Source: Halalkalibacter krulwichiae
GTDB lineage: Bacteria > Bacillota > Bacilli > Bacillales > Bacillaceae_D
Length of the DNA: 64,000 nt
Assembly: GCF_002109385.1 (NCBI RefSeq)
Contig: NZ_CP020814.1
Location: 498,001 to 562,000 of the forward strand
Reading direction: 5' to 3'
Shown here: piece by piece, positions 19,307 to 28,034 of the stretch
Numbering within the stretch: the stretch's first letter is position 1
Layout: the number at the start of each line of letters is the position of its first letter
The notes under the pieces: model-generated
Databases searched by the model: none
Seen by the model: only the letters and a program-made list of their open reading frames with translations
Told to the model about the DNA's origin: nothing
Translations under genes and position numbers: made by a program

Positions 19307-20077
19307 ATGAAAAACTATGAAACAATCAATCTGCAAATGAATGAGAAAGTAGCTTGGCTTACATTAAAGAGAGAGCCAGTTAATGTGTTAAACATTGAAA
19401 TGATGCAAGAAATTGTTGATGCGTTAGAAACATTAATCAGTCATGAACAACCACATGCGTTAGTTATTCGTGCAGAAGGAAAAGCTTTCTCTGCAGGTGT
19501 AGCGATAGAAGATCACATTGGTGATAAGGCAGAACCGATGATTCACGTATTTCATAAAATGTTCCATTTGTTGACGAAGATCCCTTGTCCAACTGTAGCA
19601 GTAGTCGAAGGAGCAGCAATTGGTGGAGGCTGTGAAATTGCAAGCTTCTGTGATATTTCAATTGCTACGGAACGAGCTAAGTTCGGTCAACCTGAGATTA
19701 ATTTAGGTTTATTCCCTCCTGTTTCAGTTGCGGTTTTTCCACTATTAATGGGATTAAATAGAACCATGGAACTATTACTTACGGGGAAAACGATATCAGC
19801 AGTACAAGCAAAAGAATATGGTTTAATTAATGATGTCGTAAATGAAGAGGAATTAGAAACATATTTAGAAGATCTGCTTGATTCATTTAGATCAAAGAGC
19901 AGAACAGCCCTTAATATAACTAGAATGGCCATTCGTGAGTCTTTAGCGACAACATTTGCTCAAACCATTGGAAAGGTAGAGCAGATTTACTTAAATGACT
20001 TGATGAAGACACAGGATGCACAGGAAGGACTTGATTCATTTCTAGATAAGCGCAAACCGGTTTGGAGTCATTCCTAG
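19307..20077 (+). CDS. crotonase resembling cyclohexa-1,5-dienecarbonyl-CoA hydratase
   Basis: Both catalytic glutamates are present (FGQPEINLGLFPP and TMELLLTGKTI) in a 256-residue crotonase. AFSAGVAIEDH, then a segment with VFHKMFHLL, and the stretch GGGCEIASFCDI followed by ERAKFGQPEI are strongly reminiscent of the dienoyl-CoA hydratases Dch/BamR of benzoyl-CoA pathways, from memory of that family. In an aerobic cluster it may act on an unsaturated ring-opened or cyclic CoA ester. It follows the flavoprotein by 19 bases and precedes the MBL gene by 11. The role is uncertain, but an aromatic CoA pathway fits better than fatty acid oxidation. Confidence 0.75.
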   Translation: MKNYETINLQMNEKVAWLTLKREPVNVLNIEMMQEIVDALETLISHEQPHALVIRAEGKAFSAGVAIEDHIGDKAEPMIHVFHKMFHLLTKIPCPTVAVVEGAAIGGGCEIASFCDISIATERAKFGQPEINLGLFPPVSVAVFPLLMGLNRTMELLLTGKTISAVQAKEYGLINDVVNEEELETYLEDLLDSFRSKSRTALNITRMAIRESLATTFAQTIGKVEQIYLNDLMKTQDAQEGLDSFLDKRKPVWSHS

Positions 20078-20088
20078 GAGGTGCAGCA

Positions 20089-21066
20089 TTGAAGATTGAA
20101 ATTGAACAAATAGAAGAGTATGGTTACCGAATAGGAGTACCGATTCCTTTTCCAATGAAATATGTGTATTGTTATCTACTAAAAGACAAGGACCACTTTG
20201 TTTTAATTGATGTTGGGCTAAATTATCCTCCTGCCAGAGAGATGTGGGAAGGTGTATTTCGTGAATTGAATATTCAACCTACAGATATCAAAACGATTTA
20301 TTTAACACATTTTCATCCGGATCATTCAGGACTTTGCGGATGGATGCAGGAAAAGACCGGTGCGAACGTATTAATGAGTGAAACGGACAAGAAAATGATT
20401 GAGCGAGTATGGGGAGAGGGTAGCGTTCAAACCGTACAACTAAAAGAGATGATTATCGATTATGGTGTACCAGAGCAACTGAGTGCAGCAATAATTGATC
20501 ACATGGAAAAGCTGACAAAGCATGTCTTGCCGCTACCTCGTATCTCTTCTATTAGCAGTGAAGTTGAGATTAATGGTAATAATTGGGAAGTGATTCATAC
20601 TCCTGGGCACAGTGCTGGCCATATTTGTTTCTATCAAGAAGTAGATAAAATACTAATCGCGGGTGATCACGTCCTTGATAAAATTACCCCGAATATTAGT
20701 GTATGGCCTGGTTCAAGTCAAGATCCATTGCATGAATACATGGATTCTTTGCGAAAAATCAAATCCTTATCGACGAAAAGAGTATACTCGGCACATGGGA
20801 AAGTAGTAGAGGATTTGGCTGGACGTGTCGATGAATTAATCGCTCACCATGAGTTTCGTTTAGCTAAAATGGAAGAGCTAGCAGATTCCAGAACAGCTTA
20901 TGAAATTGCTGAGCATTTATTTGCACATAAAGAATTGTCTCCTCATCAGTGGCGTTTTGCAATTGCGGAGACAATTGCTCATCTGCATTACTTAGAAAAA
21001 GAAAATAGGATAAAGCGAAAAGAGACAACACCTATCGTTTATGAAAGACAAGTAAAGAAAGTATGA
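20089..21066 (+). CDS. metallo-beta-lactamase-fold hydrolase, island paralog
   Basis: The protein (325 residues) has THFHPDHSG, HTPGHSAGHICFY and AGDHVLDK, all standard MBL metal motifs, and a C-terminal helical tail ending in a winged-helix-like region (FAIAETIAHLHYLEKE). AGGAGGTG (20076-20083) sets the TTG at 20089 as start. It resembles the gene at 4332 in architecture. Being last in the hydratase operon, a housekeeping thioesterase role for stalled CoA esters is a fair guess; BLAST-level comparison would be needed to say more. Confidence 0.78.
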   Translation: MKIEIEQIEEYGYRIGVPIPFPMKYVYCYLLKDKDHFVLIDVGLNYPPAREMWEGVFRELNIQPTDIKTIYLTHFHPDHSGLCGWMQEKTGANVLMSETDKKMIERVWGEGSVQTVQLKEMIIDYGVPEQLSAAIIDHMEKLTKHVLPLPRISSISSEVEINGNNWEVIHTPGHSAGHICFYQEVDKILIAGDHVLDKITPNISVWPGSSQDPLHEYMDSLRKIKSLSTKRVYSAHGKVVEDLAGRVDELIAHHEFRLAKMEELADSRTAYEIAEHLFAHKELSPHQWRFAIAETIAHLHYLEKENRIKRKETTPIVYERQVKKV

Positions 21067-21221
21067 ACTAATTTCGTTCGTTTGAAAAGCGTGGATGAAT
21101 CCTTTGGGAGACATATACGCTTTTTTGTTGCGAAAAATATGTTTTGAAAGTAAAAAAACAGGGATACATCGAAAAAGGCGCAACATTACAAGGTATAAGC
21201 AACTAGTAATAATATTTTATT

Positions 21222-21281
21222 TTCGTTCGTCAAAAAAACATAACGAATTCCCTTGACAGATAATTGAGAATATTTTATATT
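21222..21281 (+). promoter_or_regulatory. paaA promoter with an inverted-repeat operator
   Basis: TTGACA (21253-21258), 17 bases, TATATT (21276-21281) is a near-consensus sigma-A promoter. Directly upstream, TTCGTT (21222-21227) and AACGAA (21242-21247) form an inverted repeat with a 14-base spacer. The left arm lies within TTCGTTCGTCA, shared in part with the region before the BoxC-like gene (13247-13256). PaaX is the obvious candidate to bind it, by context only. Confidence 0.6.
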
Positions 21282-21334
21282 ACTTAATATAGACGATAAT
21301 CATAAAAACATAATAAAAAAAGAGGTGTTAAGTA

Positions 21335-22276
21335 GTGAGCATAAATCAAGCTGAAGTATTATTGGAAAAAGTCCAAAATGGCTATAAAGTTGAACGTATG
21401 GAAGATATGAATGACGAGTACCTAAAAGCGCTAAAACAAACATTAATGATCGTTGGTGACACGGAGCTTCTAAGCGTACCGCCACTTTTAACGGTTTATG
21501 ATCAAGCTCCTAACCTAAACTATAAGATTACAGCATTGGCTGTAATGCAGGATGAAATTGGTCATGCACATATTGCTTATCGGTTATTAGAAGATCTCGG
21601 TGAAAACGTTGATAAACTTCTATATGAACGCGTGCCGAGTCGTTGGAAAAACCCATATGCTTTTGACTTCAAGTTAGACAATTGGATTGAATTAGGTGTA
21701 TTCAATGGATTGTTTGATCGTGCTGGTTATACGCTACTTGGAGATGCTCATGAAAACACATCATACGGCCCATGGAAACGTGCATTAGTGAAAGTTGATA
21801 AAGAAGAATTGTTCCATTTAAGAAATGGAGAAATCATTATGAAAGCGGGAATGAAGAAGCCTGAAACAGCTAAACAAGTTCAAGAAGCTGTTGATTGGAT
21901 GTTCTTGATGGCACTTGAATTCTTTGGGGTAGCAGATAACCTGAAGAGTCGCTCAGCACAGCTTGACTACCGATTAAAAGGAAGATCAAATGATGAGCTT
22001 AGACAAAAGTGGTTATCTACAGCCGTTCCATTCTGTGAGTCAATTGGAGTGAAAGTACCAGCTCACTATGATGAAGAACAAGGAAAATATGTGATTGATG
22101 TTCCATTCCCTTGTAAATTTGATATTGAAAATAAAAAGTGGTTATATGATCAACCAGATACATGGGATGGAGTAATTGAACGTTTTAAAAAGCGTGGACC
22201 TGAAAATCAAGAGTTTGTAGAAAGAATTCAAAAGGGAGCAAAAGAGTTAGAAGCAATGAGAGCAGAGGGGGCTTAA
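21335..22276 (+). CDS. paaA: PaaA-like catalytic subunit of a ring epoxidase
   Basis: This 313-residue ferritin-like protein keeps a full di-iron set: Glu44, then Glu74 and His77 (DEIGH), Asp128 (FDRAG), and Glu158 with His161 (KEELFH). PaaA is the oxygen-activating subunit of phenylacetyl-CoA 1,2-epoxidase. The start is a GTG preceded by AGAGGTG, under a good promoter. It heads the operon A-D-B-C plus a zinc-ribbon gene. No paaE reductase follows. Because the only aromatic ligase in the island is of benzoate type, the substrate may be benzoyl-CoA and not phenylacetyl-CoA. Confidence 0.88.
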   Translation: MSINQAEVLLEKVQNGYKVERMEDMNDEYLKALKQTLMIVGDTELLSVPPLLTVYDQAPNLNYKITALAVMQDEIGHAHIAYRLLEDLGENVDKLLYERVPSRWKNPYAFDFKLDNWIELGVFNGLFDRAGYTLLGDAHENTSYGPWKRALVKVDKEELFHLRNGEIIMKAGMKKPETAKQVQEAVDWMFLMALEFFGVADNLKSRSAQLDYRLKGRSNDELRQKWLSTAVPFCESIGVKVPAHYDEEQGKYVIDVPFPCKFDIENKKWLYDQPDTWDGVIERFKKRGPENQEFVERIQKGAKELEAMRAEGA

Positions 22277-22280
22277 ACTT

Positions 22281-22622
22281 ATGAATAAAGCAGCGACGTA
22301 TGAAGCGCCAACAGAAACGACACAGAAATACTGGGATGCATTAAAAGAAGTAATGGACCCGGAATTCCCAATAAGTGTTGTCGATATGGGTTTAATCTAT
22401 GAAATTACAAAGAAAGATCAGAAATTAGAAGTGTTAATGACATACACGTCTACTGGTTGTGCTTGTATGCAATGGATTGAAAGCGATATCAAAGAACGCT
22501 TATTAAAGGAAGAGGAAGTCGCTGAAGTAGACATTCAAGTTGTCTGGGATCCTCCTTGGACGGTTAATAATTTAAGTGAAGAAGGCAGAAAGAAATTAAA
22601 GTATTGGGGGGTAAGTTCATGA
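22281..22622 (+). CDS. paaD: PaaD-like DUF59/MIP18 iron-sulfur maturation protein, without zinc ribbon
   Basis: The 113-residue protein has the MIP18 motif ALKEVMDPEFPISVVDMGLI and the Cys-containing TSTGCACMQWIE. This matches the N-terminal domain of PaaD, which helps assemble the metal centre of the epoxidase. The usual C-terminal zinc ribbon of PaaD is missing; a separate gene at 23475 encodes just such a ribbon. It starts 4 bases after paaA and overlaps paaB by 4 bases (ATGA). Confidence 0.85.
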   Translation: MNKAATYEAPTETTQKYWDALKEVMDPEFPISVVDMGLIYEITKKDQKLEVLMTYTSTGCACMQWIESDIKERLLKEEEVAEVDIQVVWDPPWTVNNLSEEGRKKLKYWGVSS

Positions 22623-22843
22623 CAGATCAAGCAGTTGAATACCTTTTGTTTACTCGTATTAAACGAGGAGATGATTTAACTCATGTTGGTTCACTTAAGG
22701 CAGTGAATGACGATTTGGCTAAAATTTACGCTGAGCATATTTACGACGAGGAAGATTGGGTAGAAATGAAAGTGGTTCGTAAAGATGCAATCATTACTGT
22801 TCGTAACCCAGAGCCGTTATTTGAAAAGGAAGGAGTGAAATAA
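22619..22843 (+). CDS. paaB: PaaB-like epoxidase subunit
   Basis: This 74-residue protein (MTDQAVEYLLFTRIKRG, then THVGSLKAVNDDLAKIYA) is a typical PaaB, the small subunit bridging the PaaAC heterodimers. The ATG at 22619 overlaps the paaD stop as ATGA and follows a G-rich ribosome site; an upstream TTG in the same frame is less likely. It abuts paaC with no gap. It is a little shorter than enterobacterial PaaB. Confidence 0.85.
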   Translation: MTDQAVEYLLFTRIKRGDDLTHVGSLKAVNDDLAKIYAEHIYDEEDWVEMKVVRKDAIITVRNPEPLFEKEGVK

Positions 22844-23485
22844 ATGTCAAATGCGAAAAATATTTCACTAGTAGAATTAGCAGAAACAATTGCTGATAAT
22901 AAATACATTTTAGGTGACCGTTTAGTTGAAATTGGAATTAGCGGACCGACTTTAGAAGCCACTCTTTCATCGATTGCGATGGCGCAGCAAGAGCTTGGTC
23001 ATTCAAGATTAATTTATAGGTGGGCATTTGAATTAAAAGGGTTAAATGGAAACAAAGTCGAAATTAAAGATCAGACGGGTAAAGCGTTTTCATCTAATGT
23101 TGAAATTAGCAATTGGATTGAACTTATCGCTGGTTTATACACAACAAATATCGCTGCTGATTTAGTCATGCGCGCAATTATTGAAGCAGATCATCCAGAG
23201 AGCAACCCTCCCTTTAGCAAGATGCTTAAAGAGCAAAATGAGCATCACCTCTATTCGAAGAGCTGGTGTAAACAACTATTAAATGATCAAGGATCAATTC
23301 CATCAAGATTCAAAAATGCACTGGAGAATTCTTCGAAGGAAGCGACAGCCTGGTTAGAGCAAGTGCAGAACGATAATCTACTAATCTCAGAAAAAATGAT
23401 TGCTCCGAACTTAGATCTTGCTTCTAAGCTTAGAAGCCAAGTAGAAGAGTTAGTAAATGATGGAGCTGTTATCAATGTCAACTAA
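22844..23485 (+). CDS. paaC: PaaC-like structural subunit of the epoxidase
   Basis: A ferritin-like helical protein of 213 residues, with KYILGDRLVEIGISGPTLEA and AQQELGHSRLIYRW near the N-terminus. PaaC is the partner that holds PaaA in its active shape and usually lacks a metal site. Here an ExxH-like pair (ELGH) remains in the first helix pair, more metal-site-like than I remember for Proteobacterial PaaC. It lies in the operon between paaB and the zinc-ribbon gene, which it overlaps by 11 bases. Confidence 0.83.
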   Translation: MSNAKNISLVELAETIADNKYILGDRLVEIGISGPTLEATLSSIAMAQQELGHSRLIYRWAFELKGLNGNKVEIKDQTGKAFSSNVEISNWIELIAGLYTTNIAADLVMRAIIEADHPESNPPFSKMLKEQNEHHLYSKSWCKQLLNDQGSIPSRFKNALENSSKEATAWLEQVQNDNLLISEKMIAPNLDLASKLRSQVEELVNDGAVINVN

Positions 23486-23636
23486 TCAAGTAAAATGCTC
23501 TTTCTGTTCATCTGAGAACGTAGATAAAATCTCTTCCTTTGGTACAGCTCAATTAGTTAAACAATATTATTGTAATCATTGCAACAGTGTATTCGAATAT
23601 ATTCGTTGGCAGGAAGAACCAGAGCCAAGTAAATGA
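23475..23636 (+). CDS. stand-alone PaaD-type zinc ribbon, 53 residues
   Basis: The ATG at 23475 lies inside the end of paaC and opens a 53-residue frame stopping at 23636. The protein is essentially one zinc ribbon: CSFCSSENVDKISSFGTAQL, then YYCNHCNSVFEYIRW. The CxxC...CxxC pattern, the SxFGT segment and the C-terminal F-E-Y correspond to the C-terminal domain of full-length PaaD proteins. With the DUF59 protein at 22281 it would make a split PaaD. The reading is supported by operon position, overlap with paaC and clear motif; it is easily missed because of its size. Confidence 0.82.
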   Translation: MSTNQVKCSFCSSENVDKISSFGTAQLVKQYYCNHCNSVFEYIRWQEEPEPSK

Positions 23637-23652
23637 AAGGTGCCCGATACTC

Positions 23653-24513
23653 ATGAATCAAATTAAAAAAGCGGGTGTAGTCGGTTCGGGAACAATGGGG
23701 GCAGGAATTGTACAATTGCTTATTCAAAATGGCCACCCTACAGTGATGTTTGATATTAATCAAGAGGCAGTGGACCGTGCTAGAACTGGTATTGAAGCAC
23801 GATTAGAGCGTTTAGTTGAGAAGCAGAAGATCAGTGTCAATGAACTGACATTAGCGAAAGAATTGCTAGAGTCTACCACTGACATAAACGCCTTCAAAGA
23901 TTGTCAGTTAGTCATCGAAGCTGCGCCAGAAAAAATTGGAATTAAGCGTTCAATCTTTCAACAATTAGAAGAGATCTGTGCGGAGGATACCATTTTAGCG
24001 ACAAATACATCGTCTCTATCAATTACTGAAATATCAGGGCAGATTAAGAAGCCGACACGTGTGGCTGGTCTTCACTTTTTTAACCCGGCACCGATTATGC
24101 CTCTAGTTGAAGTCATCCAAGGGTTGAAAACGTCTCCAGAAGTAACTGAGACCCTAATTGATTTCGCAAAAAAAATTAATAAAAATCCAGTAGTTTGTAA
24201 AGATACACCAGGTTTTATTGTGAACCGTGTAGCGCGCCCTTTCTATAATGAAGCATTACGGATTATGAATGATCAAGTAGCAAGTGTTGAGCAGATTGAT
24301 CGCATTATGAAAGGTGCTGGTAATTTTAAAATGGGGCCGTTTGAGCTTCAGGATTTAATCGGAATTGATATCAACTTTGCTACGACGAAATCTGTTCACG
24401 CTGGCTTCCATGGTGAGGATCGCTTTAGACCTCATTATTATCAAGAGCGCATGGTGCAGTCAGGTAGCTTAGGGAGAAAGACGAAAGGAGGGTTCTTTAG
24501 TTATGACGAATAA
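23653..24513 (+). CDS. paaH: 3-hydroxyacyl-CoA dehydrogenase (PaaH-like)
   Basis: This 286-residue enzyme has the NAD-binding AGVVGSGTMGAGIVQLLIQN, the catalytic-loop segment GLHFFNPAPIMPLVE with its His, and DTPGFIVNRV of the C-terminal domain. It should oxidise 3-hydroxyadipyl-CoA to 3-oxoadipyl-CoA with NAD+. The ATG at 23653 is chosen over upstream in-frame codons because the homology begins there and AAAGGTG precedes it. The stop overlaps the next gene, a related but degenerate protein. Confidence 0.87.
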   Translation: MNQIKKAGVVGSGTMGAGIVQLLIQNGHPTVMFDINQEAVDRARTGIEARLERLVEKQKISVNELTLAKELLESTTDINAFKDCQLVIEAAPEKIGIKRSIFQQLEEICAEDTILATNTSSLSITEISGQIKKPTRVAGLHFFNPAPIMPLVEVIQGLKTSPEVTETLIDFAKKINKNPVVCKDTPGFIVNRVARPFYNEALRIMNDQVASVEQIDRIMKGAGNFKMGPFELQDLIGIDINFATTKSVHAGFHGEDRFRPHYYQERMVQSGSLGRKTKGGFFSYDE

Positions 24514-25252
24514 GGCGATTGTCATAGTAGGAGGAAACTTACTTGCTAAAGAACTCCTCAAATCATTTGAATTGAATGGTTGTTCTGTTTTTCTTAACGA
24601 CTTTTCAAAAGCAAAACAGATTGACGTTGTGATTGAAACGACAAACGTTGATCTTGAGCAAAAGAAATTAAACTTACAAGAAATCGAGTCAGTTGTTTCA
24701 CCAAATACGATTATCTTATCAACGACATTACAAGTAACAGCGACTGAAGCTGCATCTTGGTTACGTTATCCAGAAAGATTAATTGGATTTGCTACTTTCT
24801 CTAATTTTAGCGAAGGAAAAGTAATTGAGGTTGCGGCTGCACTACAATCAGACACTGGCTTGTTATCAAATGTTAAAGAAACGTTTGGAGCAATTAACCA
24901 AGAGGTTGAAGTCGTAGAAGATGAAGTTGGTTTGGTGTACCCGAGAATTCTTTCCTTAATTATCAATGAGGCGGCGTTTGCTTTAACGGAAGGGACCGCG
25001 AATGCAAAAGATATCGATACAGCAATGAAGCAGGGAACCAATTATCCATTAGGTCCATTAGAGTGGGCTGAGAGAATTGGGATCGATGATGTGTATGCTG
25101 TTCTCATTGGCTTACACAAACAATTTGGTGAAGAACGGTACCGGCCAGCACCACTAATAAAGAAGCTCGTTCAAGCAGGTTGGACTGGTGGGGAATCAGA
25201 AAAAGGGTTCCACCATTATCAAAATCGCAGAGTGAAGGAGTTTTCAATATGA
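24503..25252 (+). CDS. 3-hydroxyacyl-CoA dehydrogenase-like protein with degenerate NAD-binding motif
   Basis: The 249-residue product is a shortened relative of the gene before it. The Rossmann fingerprint is eroded ([16 protein letters not shown] instead of GxGxxG). The C-terminal dimerisation domain is well kept: [20 protein letters not shown], then [17 protein letters not shown]. It may act as a non-catalytic partner, much as the second half of long PaaH proteins does, or bind a different ligand. It overlaps paaH by 11 bases and the thiolase by 4, so it is co-expressed. The true function is unknown. Confidence 0.75.
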   Translation: MTNKAIVIVGGNLLAKELLKSFELNGCSVFLNDFSKAKQIDVVIETTNVDLEQKKLNLQEIESVVSPNTIILSTTLQVTATEAASWLRYPERLIGFATFSNFSEGKVIEVAAALQSDTGLLSNVKETFGAINQEVEVVEDEVGLVYPRILSLIINEAAFALTEGTANAKDIDTAMKQGTNYPLGPLEWAERIGIDDVYAVLIGLHKQFGEERYRPAPLIKKLVQAGWTGGESEKGFHHYQNRRVKEFSI

Positions 25253-26447
25253 GGGAAGCGGTCATTGTAGATGCTGTTCGAACACCTATTGGAAAATATA
25301 ACGGTGCTTTAACAAGTGTAAGACCAGATGATTTAGCTGGTCATGTCATAAAGGAATTACTGGAGCGTGTCTCTATTGATAAAGCCCTTATAGAAGATGT
25401 GTATTTTGGATGCGCGAACCAAGGTGGAGAAGATAACCGAAATGTAGCGAGAATGGGATTGCTTTTGGCTGGGGTACCTGAAAGTGTTCCAGGCGTAACA
25501 GTCAATCGATTGTGTGGATCTGGATTAGATGCAATCAATCAAGCAGCATCAGCGATTAAGGCTGATCTTGGTCAGGTTTTTATCGCTGGTGGAACAGAGA
25601 GTATGACTCGAGCTCCTTATGTAATGATGAAACCTCATTTAGCTAACGCAAGAGGAAATCAAACATTACATGACACAACGATTGGATGGAGACTAGTTAA
25701 CCCGAAACTAGCGGAAGTGTATCCACCAATTAGTCTTGGTGAAACAGCTGAGAATGTGGCAGAGAGATATCACATTACAAGAGAAGAACAAGATGAACTA
25801 GCTTTGTTAAGTCAGCAAAAAGCCGCTGTTGCAATCGAAAGTGGAAAGTTCAAAGAGGAAATTGTTCCAGTAACGATTCCGCAAAGAAAAGGGGAGCCGG
25901 TCGTATTTGATACGGATGAACACCCTCGTGCAGGAACAACGTTAGAGACATTATCGAAGTTGCGTCCAGCATTCCGTGATGGTGGAACAGTGACAGCAGG
26001 TAATTCGTCAGGGATTAATGATGGGGCTAGTGCCGTCATGATCATGGAAAGAGAACTAGCTGAAAAGTTGAACCTGAAGCCGCTTGCCAGAATTGTCACT
26101 TCGGCTGTTAGTGGGGTTGATCCTGCTTATATGGGGATTGGTCCAGTGCCAGCGACAAGGAAAGCACTTGAGAGAGCAGGGTTAACTGTCGATGATCTCG
26201 ATTTAATCGAAATCAATGAAGCGTTCGCAGCACAGTCAGTCGCATGCATTAAGGAATTAGGTTTAGATATGGACAAAGTAAATGTCAATGGTGGGGCGAT
26301 TGCGTTAGGTCACCCATTAGGTTGTAGTGGATCTAGAATTGTCACGACACTTGTTCATGAAATGCAGAAACGAGATGTACGATATGGTCTTGCTACGATG
26401 TGTATCGGGTAGGCCAAGGGATTGCCACAATAATTGAGAAAGTATAA
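25249..26447 (+). pseudogene. paaJ: 3-oxoadipyl-CoA/acetyl-CoA thiolase, frameshifted at the very end
   Basis: The protein begins [20 protein letters not shown] and has the nucleophilic Cys in [11 protein letters not shown], His in GHPLGCSG, and the second Cys in MCIG. At 26407-26409 one G is missing: with it the end reads [16 protein letters not shown] and stops at 26447 (399 residues). As written, translation ends at 26412 just after the second catalytic Cys, so a partly active protein is conceivable. GAAGGAG precedes ATG 25249. It would split 3-oxoadipyl-CoA into succinyl-CoA and acetyl-CoA, the last step of the pathway. Confidence 0.82.
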
Positions 26448-26461
26448 GGAGTGAGTGATAC

Positions 26462-27970
26462 GTGATAAAAGATACAGTGGTAAAGAACTCAGTAATCAAA
26501 GATACTTATCAACTATTAATTAATGGTGAATATGTCAATAGCAGCAACAATGAATTCTTTGAAACTCATAACCCTGCTACGGGCGAGGTGTTAGCGAAAG
26601 TTGCAAAAGCGACAAAGGAAGATGTTGATCGTACCGTTGAAGCTGCAAGGGCAGCGTTTGAATCAGGCAAATGGCCTAGACAGTCACATACAAAACGTGC
26701 GCGCTTATTAAACAACATTGCAGCAATTATGAGAGAGCGCTTCAATGATCTTGTAGAAGCAGAAGTTCTTAATAGTGGTAAAACCGTTGCGGCAGCTCAA
26801 GGGCAAATCACCCAAGCGATTGAAGACTTTGAATTCTATGCTGGTACAATCTCAACATTTGGTGGACGTACAAACCCAATGCCTAATGGATTTTTCAACT
26901 ATACATTGAAAGAACCAGTTGGTGTGTGTGCTCAAATCATTCCGTGGAACTATCCATTAATGATGGCTGCATGGAAGATCGCTCCGGCGTTAGCTGCAGG
27001 TTGTACAGTGATCTTAAAGCCAGCTTCTTATACACCAATCACTGCTTATATGCTTGCTGAGATTTGTCACGAAGCAGGTGTTCCAGAAGGAGTTGTCAAT
27101 GTTCTAACAGGTAGCGGGTCTGAAATTGGACCATACTTAACAGAGCATGAAGGTGTTGATAAAGTCGCTTTTACAGGTGAAACAGAAACTGGGAAAGACA
27201 TTATGGCAAGAGCTTCTGAAACGTTAAAACGCGTAACGCTTGAATTAGGTGGGAAATCTCCGAGTATCGTGTTTAACGACTGTGATATTGATGGAGCAGT
27301 AGCAGGTTCTGTTTATGGTATTTTCTATAACACAGGTCAATCATGTGAAGCTCGTTCAAGACTTTTTGTACACGAGGACATCTATGATGAGTTTTTAGAG
27401 AAATTCATTGAGAAAACGAAGCTATTAAACGTAGGTGACCCTTTTAATAAAGAAACACATGTTGGAGCATTAATCTCAGCAAGTCACGAAAAAGTGGTTG
27501 ATAGCTATGTGAAAATTGCAGTTGAAGAAGGTGGCGAAGTTCTTTATGGAGGAAAGCGCCCAGAAGGTCCTGAATATGAAAATGGACATTGGTACATGCC
27601 TACAATCATCGGCAATGTAACAAATGATATGAGAATTGCTCAAGAAGAAGTTTTCGGTCCAGTTGTAGTGGTAATGAAGTTTAGTGATGAAAAAGAAGTA
27701 CTGAAACAAGCGAATGACTCAATCTTTGGTTTAGGTTCAGCTGTCTGGACGAAGGATCATGGAAAAGCTCATCGCTTTGCGAAAGGACTTCGTGCAGGGA
27801 TTGTAATGATTAATAACCCAATTTCTGCATTCCCTGGAACTCCATTCGGAGGATATAAACAATCCGGATTTGGACGTGAGTTAAGCCTTGAGACACTTGA
27901 TTTGTACACAGAAACAAAGAGTGTTGTTTCCTATATTGGAGAGCGTCCGTTAAATATTTTCGGAATATAA
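26462..27970 (+). CDS. aldehyde dehydrogenase (BoxD/PaaZ-dehydrogenase role likely)
   Basis: This 502-residue enzyme has the complete ALDH set: PWNYPLMMAAWKIAPALAAG with the catalytic Asn, LELGGKSPSIV with the general-base Glu, and GQSCEARSRLFVHE with the nucleophilic Cys. The start is a GTG 15 bases after the repaired thiolase stop. In CoA-dependent aromatic pathways a dedicated dehydrogenase oxidises the ring-opened semialdehyde-CoA; no PaaZ fusion is present, so this single-domain enzyme is the best candidate. Betaine-aldehyde-like ALDHs are similar, so the assignment rests on context. Confidence 0.82.
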   Translation: MIKDTVVKNSVIKDTYQLLINGEYVNSSNNEFFETHNPATGEVLAKVAKATKEDVDRTVEAARAAFESGKWPRQSHTKRARLLNNIAAIMRERFNDLVEAEVLNSGKTVAAAQGQITQAIEDFEFYAGTISTFGGRTNPMPNGFFNYTLKEPVGVCAQIIPWNYPLMMAAWKIAPALAAGCTVILKPASYTPITAYMLAEICHEAGVPEGVVNVLTGSGSEIGPYLTEHEGVDKVAFTGETETGKDIMARASETLKRVTLELGGKSPSIVFNDCDIDGAVAGSVYGIFYNTGQSCEARSRLFVHEDIYDEFLEKFIEKTKLLNVGDPFNKETHVGALISASHEKVVDSYVKIAVEEGGEVLYGGKRPEGPEYENGHWYMPTIIGNVTNDMRIAQEEVFGPVVVVMKFSDEKEVLKQANDSIFGLGSAVWTKDHGKAHRFAKGLRAGIVMINNPISAFPGTPFGGYKQSGFGRELSLETLDLYTETKSVVSYIGERPLNIFGI

Positions 27971-28034
27971 ATTAAGTTTTCTTTTTTTAATAAATTAACA
28001 CTATAAAAACAATAATTATTGGAGGAATGTTATA

